IMG/VR virus record: IMGVR_UViG_3300025508_000122 | Location: 1 to 27,910 of that record | Strand: one strand, 5' to 3' | Length of the DNA stretch: 27,910 nt | Source of the DNA: a virus | Part shown: positions 22,001-27,910 of the stretch, piece by piece | Layout: each line of letters opens with the position of its first letter | Numbering within the stretch: position 1 is the stretch's first letter | Translations under genes and position numbers: made by a program | The notes under the pieces: model-generated | What the model was told of the DNA's origin: nothing | The model's database searches: none | What the model saw: only the letters and a program-made list of their open reading frames with translations

Positions 22001-22119
22001 CTGAGTTTACAAATTTTGGAGAATTAGCTGTTGATAGACAAAAAGCTTTAATTGATTTTTCATATCAGTTTGGACATGACAGATTAAAGAGAGACTTTCC
22101 AAGTATTATGAATCTATAA
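19030..22119 (+). CDS. Internal virion protein with C-terminal lysozyme domain (frame ends early)
   Basis: 1029 aa in this frame, starting in a TAATG junction. The long N-terminal part is helical and corresponds to T7 gp15-like internal virion proteins. From about residue 885 it becomes a GH24/T4-lysozyme-like domain. E894 and D903 have the same spacing as T4 E11 and D20, and S908 in LSIGRGF stands near the T4 T26 position, one residue closer to the aspartate. Helices such as KALIDFSYQFGHDRL (about 1001-1015) match the T4 NMVFQMG helix. The frame then stops at 22117-22119, before the C-terminal lobe is complete; the missing part is encoded in the -1 frame (next entry). It would locally digest peptidoglycan during genome entry. 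A real frame change, a programmed shift or a sequence error could explain the split. Confidence 0.85.
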   Translation: MAEFIRSKPTTFRNKPVGVVRADTGAIQLGNAVAELGNSMQKVFWEEARQDAIKDDVQRAKTLAVADNGKVIFEKANFTQVGTPYAEKILAQRYSDAIGLMAKGEFAKLQSENRYDKDTFDTQANGYIEAHVKSFKDNGMEQYIPDFITKITNQKVLHSNKILNDTIARDERVAAQNTLLTTRDNINSLATLTYTKGNLEKSDIEVEGPEVFTQIDTDINETVNEITDNINSLVQDGHIKAPAAADLFSELRRSQALGTVRQVVDRLGENGTAIKGIEQLMQSKYPSQKLINTIIEISDGAVTIDDLQKVFDLKNNLNLSRTDMGIITREISNRSGDADKLMTAMGDDYATSNFANLLNGSATSPTILQNNDKTRDGLNAGLSKELGTKITSMNLLTMPQEQYDMALRMVRTQPVVPTSMHELFKHPDITTLTALEGATRSQKTQYLNRVLDMWKNTAYTKDGRSKLKGYDDEYFKFIAIDAVARANGGDIVDAFNYFSRIPATEKDINENIKLVVQEFLPEATTTSVDKSLESVLAKTDVKAQHWNQMKPYVQKLLVFKRLKGIGNEKMAEFNLENMIDVINGTYDKLYIEDETIYDVQNLGLNDQRTRFSPQRKYVDGNYDKFKLYVNNMVAETTKVDGILGSEYFLLPDYRNSQFGDQAYTIVNANGIPILNNEGVEIYFNTKEFDKQLSYDAEEARKRSINQVYNSRLSKLNAKVPPSDLSLWKPNVQNIKFADFIGNDKRDPTYNSTFKSIKNLETPIISGDYELASGTFKSKSQQEFEDYDKFGVRQQAGTNNRVVDILQKGTLKEDGTRDKSFSEYVNGLEDSYIEKKIAGKGFENPSWQLITRAETMKEGMLDALRDIKSSLLTPDVAVEIQDNLIDIVNYTSEKEDFKVAPYIDANTLSIGRGFNIQYLTDQDYEKMSDNLASMLKPLQAWLNSTPKRTTAQLVEKMNEFKRNLGGSEGMKQQVADLIYTDKIKKIYEQYSTEFTNFGELAVDRQKALIDFSYQFGHDRLKRDFPSIMNL

Positions 22120-22325
22120 CAAAAGCCATACTTACAGAAGATCCTGATTTAAGATCGTATTATTTTAGACAAGCAGGATTTCATCAAGCATATAATTATG
22201 GTGAGTTTGGTAATACAAAAACATTAATACATAATCAAACAAGAAGCAGAGTTGGAGATAGAACTGGATTATTAGGGTTTTCTATAAGAGATGGTAGTAA
22301 CTTTATGGATCAGGAGTACAATTAA
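22080..22325 (+). CDS. C-terminal lobe of virion lysozyme in the -1 frame
   Basis: This frame is open from 22080 to TAA at 22323-22325 and has no ATG until five codons before the end, so it needs a -1 shift from the upstream frame. After the junction (about 22087-22117) it reads KYYESITKAILTEDPDLRSY, then FRQAGFHQAYNYGEFGNTKT, then HNQTRSRVGDRTGLLGF. The last segment resembles the T4 lysozyme end 'YNQTPNRAKRVITTFRTG'. Its stop overlaps the next ATG as TAATG, a junction used repeatedly in this genome, so this is the natural end of the gene. A joined product would be about 1098 aa. An AAG at 22087-22089 preceded by A is the best single slip site seen. Confidence 0.72.
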   Translation, partial: QIKERLSKYYESITKAILTEDPDLRSYYFRQAGFHQAYNYGEFGNTKTLIHNQTRSRVGDRTGLLGFSIRDGSNFMDQEYN

Positions 22326-25300
22326 TGAGATTAGAATATACTGGTACAAAACCACAAGGTTTTAATCCTACTGGTGATCTTGCTACTCTTGTTGAGCCAT
22401 TACATTCTATTTATCCTGATAGTGAGGGTAGAGTTGATCCAACATTTTTTGAAGGATTTAAAGCTAATTTTAAATATCAATGGTTGCCTATAACAAATTC
22501 TACTGCAGAATATTTTAATTTTATAGATACACCATATGATGAATCTTTTGATTGGCTTGGTGAAATACAAAAGAATGAAGATTATTTTTTTGCTGATGAA
22601 TTATCAAGAGCCAAAAACATGGAGCATTATCAATACATTAAAAATGATTTAATGGCTATGCAACAGAATCGTGAGGTGTTTCAACGATCAGGTATAGGTG
22701 CAACATTAGTGGCAGGTGTTGTTGATCCATTAAATATTGCTTTCTTCCACCCAGTTTTTAATACTGGGATAAGAGCAGCATGGGCAGCTAAGTCTGCTTT
22801 TGGTGTGGCAAAGGAATCAGGCAAGATAGGTTTTTTGTTTGGTATGGGGAGTGAAGCATTACGAGCGCCTTTTGATCCATTTAACACATATGCTGAATCA
22901 GTAACAAACATTGCAGGTAATACAGTATTTGCAGGATTGCTTGGTGGTGGTGCAAGAGGAGTTACAAATAAATTTAGTAATATAGTAGCTAATCATAAAG
23001 CTAAAAAGAATCCTGATGCTAAAATAGGTAATAATAATTATAATTTAAAACAAACTATTATAGATGGTTTGAGTCAAGGTAAGCAGTTTCCTGATTATGT
23101 TTTTCATAGAACAACTAGAAATGTAAATATTAATAAGCAAGGTTTAACTTCAGGAGGTGTGCAAGGTAATAATCCTATAGAAGATATGGGTTATGGTGAT
23201 GTTGTTTATGTTTTTAAAAGAGAGGACTTTCCGTTTGATAAAGGCTTTGATGGTGCTGATGTTGCTTTTATAAAAGAGGGATACACACCTGCTAAACCAG
23301 TTACAGCTTTTCATATAGACGAAATTGTAGATTCACAAGGTAGATACAAACAAGGTGGATCACGAACAGATGAACTGGGAGATGATCGAGTTCAAGAAGA
23401 AGCATATAGGAAAGCAATAGGACAGAGCAAAGAACAATATTATGGTGCTGAAGTTTTAAAAGCAGAAAGACAGAACTTTGAAGAACAAGTAAAGTTATTA
23501 GATAAAGACTTTAGAATGAATCAAAAGTTTGATGTGCCACTTGATAAAGAGCCAGTAATGAAAGGTTCTTCATTAAAAGAATTAACTATAGATAAACTTA
23601 GTTTTTTAAACAAGTTGATTCCATCAAGACGTTTGCACTTTGGTAAATATGATGGTCAGGAAGCACCTGCAAGTGTTAGAGATATTAATATGCAGATTGC
23701 TTTTAATGGTGCAGTAGGTATGAAAGGTAGACCAGTACAATCTATAGATGTTATGCAACAAGTATATAATGCTAAAGGTTTAGAGGTTGAGCAATTTATT
23801 GACAATCTTTATATGCAACAGTTTTACAAAACACAAGGTACTGGCAAGATTGCAGGTGTAGATTATATATCTCCATATCAGTTTGCACAAGACAAGTTAG
23901 GTAAACAATTACAAACTAAATATTATAATGATGCTACACAAGATTACTTTAAAGCTATGCCATCTAAAGAAGAATTTAGAGCTGAAATAGTTGAATTACA
24001 AATATTGAATGGTAATCCATCTTGGAATAAATCTTATTTTGCAAACCTGCCTGAATATAAGAGACAAGGCATGGAACGTATATCTAAATTTTATAGAGAC
24101 TTTGATGAGTTGGCACAAGATGTAGGAGTATTTCATACACCTGAAAGTGTAAAGACTGCACAAATAAAACTACAAGATCGTATTGATGAACTTGGTGAAA
24201 AGATTAAATCTGAAAGAGATCCTGCCTCTAAAGAAATATTTAGATTGAGTATGAAACAACTTTTGGAAAAAAAATCTTTCTATGATGGCTATCAACAAAC
24301 TCGTAATAATTATAAGTGGGCAATCTATTATGACAAGATGATGCTTATGAATGATCCTGAACAACAAAAAAAATTGGCAGGTGTGTTTGCCGATCATTAT
24401 TTAGGTCAAGGTTTTATTACTAGATGGACTGGAACAAGTAATGAAAGACTACCAATAACAAGTTTGGAACAAGCACAAAAAGCTGCAGATGAAGATGTGT
24501 CACACATTCTTTCTATGGGTGATGATCCTATGGGATATAGTACACCACTTGGTATTGGTAAAGGTAAACATATAATGATGAGAACTACCAATATACCTGA
24601 GTGGAAAGTAAAAGATTTTATTGTAAAAGATCTTGGTGTTTTATCTCAATATGCAAAGAACATGGGGTTTAGAATTGAATATGCTCGAAAGTTTGGTGAT
24701 GATACTATTGATTATATAATGGATATGCTTGAAGCAGAAATGCAATCTTCAAAAAAATATACGCAACGAGCAATAGCAAATATAAAGTCTGATCTTTTAG
24801 CTGATTATGAAAGAGTGGCAGGTCAAATGACTAGAGAACCTAACAGATGGGATACAAAGTTTGCTCGTATATCTAAAAAGTTTTCAGGTGTTACCTATCT
24901 TACTGGTGCAGGTATTACTGCAGTAACAGAAACAGTGGCAATGCCTATACTTGAGCATGGATTTGGCAATGTTATTAAAGGTGTATTTAGAAGTCTTGAT
25001 GGTAATTTTGATAAGATGAGACTAAATGCAAAACAAGTGTTGCATACTGGTGAAAGTTTGGAAATGGCTAGACCTATTGCTCAAGACAAATATCTTGGTG
25101 AAATGACACGACCATTGCAAATGGGGAAGATAGAAAAAGGTGCAGAGGCAATGGAAAACCTTTTTTATAAATTTAACTTTTTATCTATTGTTACAACGTT
25201 GGGAAAACGAGTTGATTCTGCTGTAAGAATACCAAAGTTTTACGATCAAATAAAAAATTATGATAGTCTTGATAGATTTGATATTGATGAACTTGAGAGA

Positions 25301-26155
25301 TATGGAATAACAAGGGATCTTGCAAAAAGATTATATGAAAATGGTGCTTGGCAGTTTACTGATTCTGATACCCCTTTGTTAAATATACAAGGGTGGTCTA
25401 CGAAAACTAAAGCTGATAGAGAGCTTAGATCACAAATGGAAACATATCTTAATAATGGTGCAAGAAATACTATTATGCACGCAACAGCATTTGATAGACC
25501 AACAATGGCAGATGGATTTGTATTTAAAAAGTGGAAACCATACATGGCAAAAATGGGAATACAACCTGATCCACGAGCATCTGTAGGTAAATTAGCAGAT
25601 GGCACATATCGTTATCCTATTGCTAGAATTGAGTCAGGTGTAATGGCTTTTCCTTTTCAATTTTATAATTTTTCGTTTGCTGCAAATCAAAGGATATTAA
25701 GACCTATGTTTGATCCTAATAAAAAACATAGATTAGCAGGTGCTATTGCTCTTATGGGTATGTCATACTTAGTACTAGCCACAAGAAAACCTGATTGGTG
25801 GTTTAAGGATAAAGATTATTCAGAATTATTTATGCAAGTAGCCGATAGATCAGGAATAGCAGGTTTATATTCTGAAATTGCTTATAGAGGAATAGAAGCA
25901 TCTGCTGCATTTGGGTTGCATAATCCTGATAATACATGGTTAAAAGGTAGATACAATGCTACTGGTTGGGATTCTGCATTTGGAATGTTAGGTGCTACAC
26001 CAAACATGTATAGAGAATGGGTTGATGGTGCTAACGATCTTCTTAATGATAGAACAGAAGAAGGATTAAAAACATTATCATATAATGCACCAATATTAGG
26101 TTTGTTAGGATTAGATGATGATTTGCGATCTATTGCAGGTGGTAGAAATAGATAG
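22325..26155 (+). CDS. Large internal virion protein (T7 gp16-like)
   Basis: 1276 aa, close to T7 gp16 in size and in the last position of the internal-protein block. The N-terminus (about 1-180) has HSIYPDSEGRVDPTFFEGFK, YFNFIDTPYDESFDWLGEIQ and a hydrophobic stretch around RSGIGATLVAGVVDPLNIAF; the C-terminus (about 1120-1270) has MSYLVLATRKPDWWFKDKDY, YSEIAYRGIEAS and Asn/Gly-rich turns, as in other podovirus internal proteins. It should be ejected and extend the channel across the periplasm. Residues about 250-345 look inserted: H261 in VFHRTT, Y295 in VVYVFK and E333 in HIDEIVD give an ADP-ribosyltransferase-like H-Y-E spacing, an inference only. The lysozyme activity that T7 places in gp16 seems here to sit in the preceding gene. 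Confidence 0.85.
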   Translation: MRLEYTGTKPQGFNPTGDLATLVEPLHSIYPDSEGRVDPTFFEGFKANFKYQWLPITNSTAEYFNFIDTPYDESFDWLGEIQKNEDYFFADELSRAKNMEHYQYIKNDLMAMQQNREVFQRSGIGATLVAGVVDPLNIAFFHPVFNTGIRAAWAAKSAFGVAKESGKIGFLFGMGSEALRAPFDPFNTYAESVTNIAGNTVFAGLLGGGARGVTNKFSNIVANHKAKKNPDAKIGNNNYNLKQTIIDGLSQGKQFPDYVFHRTTRNVNINKQGLTSGGVQGNNPIEDMGYGDVVYVFKREDFPFDKGFDGADVAFIKEGYTPAKPVTAFHIDEIVDSQGRYKQGGSRTDELGDDRVQEEAYRKAIGQSKEQYYGAEVLKAERQNFEEQVKLLDKDFRMNQKFDVPLDKEPVMKGSSLKELTIDKLSFLNKLIPSRRLHFGKYDGQEAPASVRDINMQIAFNGAVGMKGRPVQSIDVMQQVYNAKGLEVEQFIDNLYMQQFYKTQGTGKIAGVDYISPYQFAQDKLGKQLQTKYYNDATQDYFKAMPSKEEFRAEIVELQILNGNPSWNKSYFANLPEYKRQGMERISKFYRDFDELAQDVGVFHTPESVKTAQIKLQDRIDELGEKIKSERDPASKEIFRLSMKQLLEKKSFYDGYQQTRNNYKWAIYYDKMMLMNDPEQQKKLAGVFADHYLGQGFITRWTGTSNERLPITSLEQAQKAADEDVSHILSMGDDPMGYSTPLGIGKGKHIMMRTTNIPEWKVKDFIVKDLGVLSQYAKNMGFRIEYARKFGDDTIDYIMDMLEAEMQSSKKYTQRAIANIKSDLLADYERVAGQMTREPNRWDTKFARISKKFSGVTYLTGAGITAVTETVAMPILEHGFGNVIKGVFRSLDGNFDKMRLNAKQVLHTGESLEMARPIAQDKYLGEMTRPLQMGKIEKGAEAMENLFYKFNFLSIVTTLGKRVDSAVRIPKFYDQIKNYDSLDRFDIDELERYGITRDLAKRLYENGAWQFTDSDTPLLNIQGWSTKTKADRELRSQMETYLNNGARNTIMHATAFDRPTMADGFVFKKWKPYMAKMGIQPDPRASVGKLADGTYRYPIARIESGVMAFPFQFYNFSFAANQRILRPMFDPNKKHRLAGAIALMGMSYLVLATRKPDWWFKDKDYSELFMQVADRSGIAGLYSEIAYRGIEASAAFGLHNPDNTWLKGRYNATGWDSAFGMLGATPNMYREWVDGANDLLNDRTEEGLKTLSYNAPILGLLGLDDDLRSIAGGRNR

Positions 26156-26188
26156 ACATTTGAAACAAAAACTAGTAAAGGTAAAAGC

Positions 26189-27493
26189 ATGACTATAGCA
26201 TTAAGTGCAAATACTCCACGAGTGAGTTACACAGTTAATCAGGGTGCGAGTCAAACCTCATTTGCTGTACCATTCGTATTTTTTACTGCATCAACAGATC
26301 TCAATGTTTTTGTTGACAATGTTGCACGGACATTTGATGCCAGTACATCAAACACATCTCTATATACTGTGAGTGGTGGCAGTGGTTCTACTGGAACTGT
26401 AACAACTTCTGTTACTGGTGCTACTGGTGGCAGTACTGTTGTCATCACAAGAGCAGTGCCATTGTCTCGTACCACAGACTTTCCAAGTTCAGGTGCATTT
26501 GAGATATCAAAACTAAATACAGAGTTAGATACTGTTACTGCTATTCAGTCTGATTTCAATGATTCTGCATCAAGAGCAATAAGATTACAAGATTCTGACA
26601 GTGCAGTATCTATGGAGTTACCATTACTGGCTAGTCGTAAAGGCACAGTTCTAGGATTTAATGCAAGTACTGGTGCTGCAGAGGCAGGACCTACAATTAC
26701 TGCAGTGCAGTCTTTATCGGCAGTCACAGCATCTATTGCTTTATTAGGTACTTCTGCTGTTGTTGAGGACATGGGTTTACTTGCCACATCTGCGGTCATA
26801 GAAGATATGGGGATATTAGCTACGTCTGCTAACGTAACAGCTATGGGATTACTAGGAACTAGTGCTGTTGTAGCTGATATGGCTTTGTTAGGAACTTCTG
26901 ATGTTGTGGCAGACATGGCATTGTTAGCTACTTCTGATGTAATAGCTGATATGAATACATTAGCAACAAGTGATATAATTACTGATCTTAATACACTAGC
27001 TACCAGTGACATTGTTACTGATATGAATCTATTGGCAACTAGTGATAATGTTACAGCAATGGGTTTACTTGGAACGTCAGGTAATGTTACGGCAATGGGT
27101 TTACTTGGAACAAGTGCTGTTGTTGAGGATTTAGGATTACTAGCTACAAGTACTGTCATTGAGGACATGGGAATACTAGCAACAAGTGCCAATGTAACTG
27201 CAATGGGATTGTTAGGTACAAGTGATGTTGTTACTGATATGGGATTGTTAGGTACGTCTGCAGTTGTAGAAGATATGGGTTTGTTAGGAACAAGTGCTAA
27301 CGTAACAAACATGGCAACATTGGGTGCAAGTGGTGTTGTTGCAAACATAGCCACAGTAGCAGGTGCAAATTCTAACATATCAACTGTTGCAGGCTCAATA
27401 TCTAATGTGAATACAGTAGCAAGTAACATAGCAACAATTTCATCTAAGGCATCTTTAGATGATGCAACTGCCTTAGCAATAGCTTTAGGATAA
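26189..27493 (+). CDS. Tail fibre protein with T7-type N-terminus and 12-residue repeats
   Basis: 434 aa with AAAGG before the ATG. Residues 1-130 match the T7 tail-fibre N-terminal domain that docks to the tail: RVSYTVNQGASQTSFAVPFV, a V/D-rich strand, then VVITRAVPLSRTTDFPSSGA and the helix NTELDTVTAIQSDF. Residues 185-388 are 17 tandem 12-residue repeats (pattern LL[GA]TSxxVxxMx). The end switches to TVAG-type repeats (NSNISTVAGSISNVNTVASN). Such repeats build a long trimeric shaft. No receptor-binding tip is present, so the tip probably lies in the following genes, one of which runs off the window. Confidence 0.88.
   Translation: MTIALSANTPRVSYTVNQGASQTSFAVPFVFFTASTDLNVFVDNVARTFDASTSNTSLYTVSGGSGSTGTVTTSVTGATGGSTVVITRAVPLSRTTDFPSSGAFEISKLNTELDTVTAIQSDFNDSASRAIRLQDSDSAVSMELPLLASRKGTVLGFNASTGAAEAGPTITAVQSLSAVTASIALLGTSAVVEDMGLLATSAVIEDMGILATSANVTAMGLLGTSAVVADMALLGTSDVVADMALLATSDVIADMNTLATSDIITDLNTLATSDIVTDMNLLATSDNVTAMGLLGTSGNVTAMGLLGTSAVVEDLGLLATSTVIEDMGILATSANVTAMGLLGTSDVVTDMGLLGTSAVVEDMGLLGTSANVTNMATLGASGVVANIATVAGANSNISTVAGSISNVNTVASNIATISSKASLDDATALAIALG
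26741..27352 (+). repeat. 17 tandem 36-bp (12-residue) repeats in the fibre gene
   Basis: Seventeen in-frame 36-bp units encode the pattern [LIT]-L-[GA]-T-S-x-x-[VI]-x-x-[ML]-x. Units 1-3 and 11-13 are nearly the same at protein level (LLGTSAVVED, LLATS.VIED, ILATSANVTAM) but differ in many synonymous bases, so the block duplication is not recent or the protein is held constant while the DNA drifts. Confidence 0.9.
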
Positions 27494-27503
27494 GGAGTAA
27501 AAT

Positions 27504-27869
27504 ATGGCAAACACATTCAAGGTAGTATCACATGATGTTATGCCTGCAACTGCAGGAACACCTGAGGATTTATATACTACACCAAGTAGTCCAAGTACAA
27601 CGACTGTGGTACTGGGATTAATAATAGCGAATGTTCATACAAGCCAAGTAACAGCTAGTGTAAAGCTAGTATCTGATACAAGTGGTGGTGGTAGAACAGC
27701 TACGAATACAACGACATTCTTACTGAAAGATGCACCAATACCAGTTGGAGGTTCACTAGAGATATTATCTGGTAACAAAGTTGTGTTAGAAACTACAGAT
27801 AAACTACAGATAGATTGTTCTGTGGCTGACAAGGTATCAATTACACTAAGCATAATGGAGATTACATAA
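27504..27869 (+). CDS. Virion structural protein downstream of tail fibre
   Basis: 121 aa with AAGGAG seven bases before the ATG. It is beta-rich: MANTFKVVSHDVMPATAGTP, TTTVVLGLIIANVHTSQVTA, VKLVSDTSGGGRT and PIPVGGSLEILSGNKVVLET, then KLQIDCSVADKVSITLSIME. This resembles a small all-beta phage protein I recall next to tail fibre genes in marine podoviruses, possibly a fibre-connecting or decorating domain; no function is established. It ends in a TAATG junction with the next gene. Confidence 0.75.
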   Translation: MANTFKVVSHDVMPATAGTPEDLYTTPSSPSTTTVVLGLIIANVHTSQVTASVKLVSDTSGGGRTATNTTTFLLKDAPIPVGGSLEILSGNKVVLETTDKLQIDCSVADKVSITLSIMEIT

Positions 27870-27910
27870 TGCCTTATGTTGGACAAACCATAACAGATGT
27901 ATTTCCAACG
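27869..27910 (+). CDS. Start of a fibre-associated protein (cut by window end)
   Basis: The ATG at 27869-27871 overlaps the previous TAA; the first 14 residues are MPYVGQTITDVFPT and the frame runs off the window. 'MPYVG...' starts are common for small tail-fibre or virion proteins in marine podoviruses, which fits the place after the fibre genes. Too little is visible to assign a function. Confidence 0.6.
   Translation, partial: MPYVGQTITDVFPT

Noticed and set aside
26545-27516. Long leftward open frame of 323 codons
   Set aside because: It is the antisense shadow of the fibre repeats; the periodic composition keeps the opposite strand open.
1-27910. CRISPR array or insertion sequence
   Set aside because: The only regular tandem repeats are coding units in the fibre gene; no spaced identical repeats, transposase or terminal inverted repeats were seen.

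Overview
The window is a segment of a tailed double-stranded DNA phage with a short-tailed (podovirus, T7-like) virion plan. The evidence is one ordered structural block: small and large terminase, head-tail connector portal, scaffold, major capsid protein, tail tubular A and B, three internal virion proteins and a T7-type tail fibre N-terminus. The DNA is visibly AT-rich and genes are packed with ATGA or TAATG junctions. Several small proteins look like those I remember from marine podoviruses of AT-rich bacterial hosts, but the host cannot be fixed from this sequence. No DNA polymerase, RNA polymerase, integrase, tRNA or CRISPR array is visible, and both ends cut through genes.

Layout. (1) Bases 1-338, rightward: the 3' end of a T4-type (GH24) lysozyme, probably the end of the late operon of a larger or circular genome. 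(2) Bases 401-6786, leftward: an early operon for recombination and replication. In transcription order it holds two tiny membrane proteins, a DUF932 protein, an XRE regulator with a palindromic site upstream, two small zinc-ribbon proteins, a Holliday-resolvase-like nuclease, a DnaT-like domain protein overlapping a helicase-loader-like protein, small unknowns, a YqaJ-type exonuclease, an ERF annealase, an SSB-like protein ending in DEVPF and a winged-helix-like protein. (3) Bases 6787-7057: a G-quadruplex motif, two hairpins and an intrinsic terminator. (4) Bases 7065-7568, leftward: an unknown 167 aa protein. (5) Bases 7569-7993: the divergent control region, with about 245 bp of nested inverted repeats and a strong sigma70-like promoter pointing right. 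(6) Bases 7994-27910, rightward: packaging, a set of small basic proteins, head, tail, internal virion proteins and tail fibre genes.

How the parts work together. The exonuclease (resection), ERF (annealing), SSB-like protein and Holliday-resolvase-like nuclease form a complete-looking recombination module, while the DnaT-like and loader-like proteins would recruit the host replicative helicase. The rightward operon builds the capsid and a T7-like tail. The large internal virion proteins would be ejected to open the envelope, and the first carries a lysozyme domain at its C-terminus. That domain is split by a -1 frame change: its C-terminal lobe is encoded in the next frame and ends in a TAATG junction with the following gene. 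The items most worth a second look are this split virion lysozyme, the large dyad region next to the small terminase gene, the isolated G-quadruplex, the about 200 bp out-of-frame overlap in the replication genes, and a possible ADP-ribosyltransferase-like insert in the last internal virion protein.
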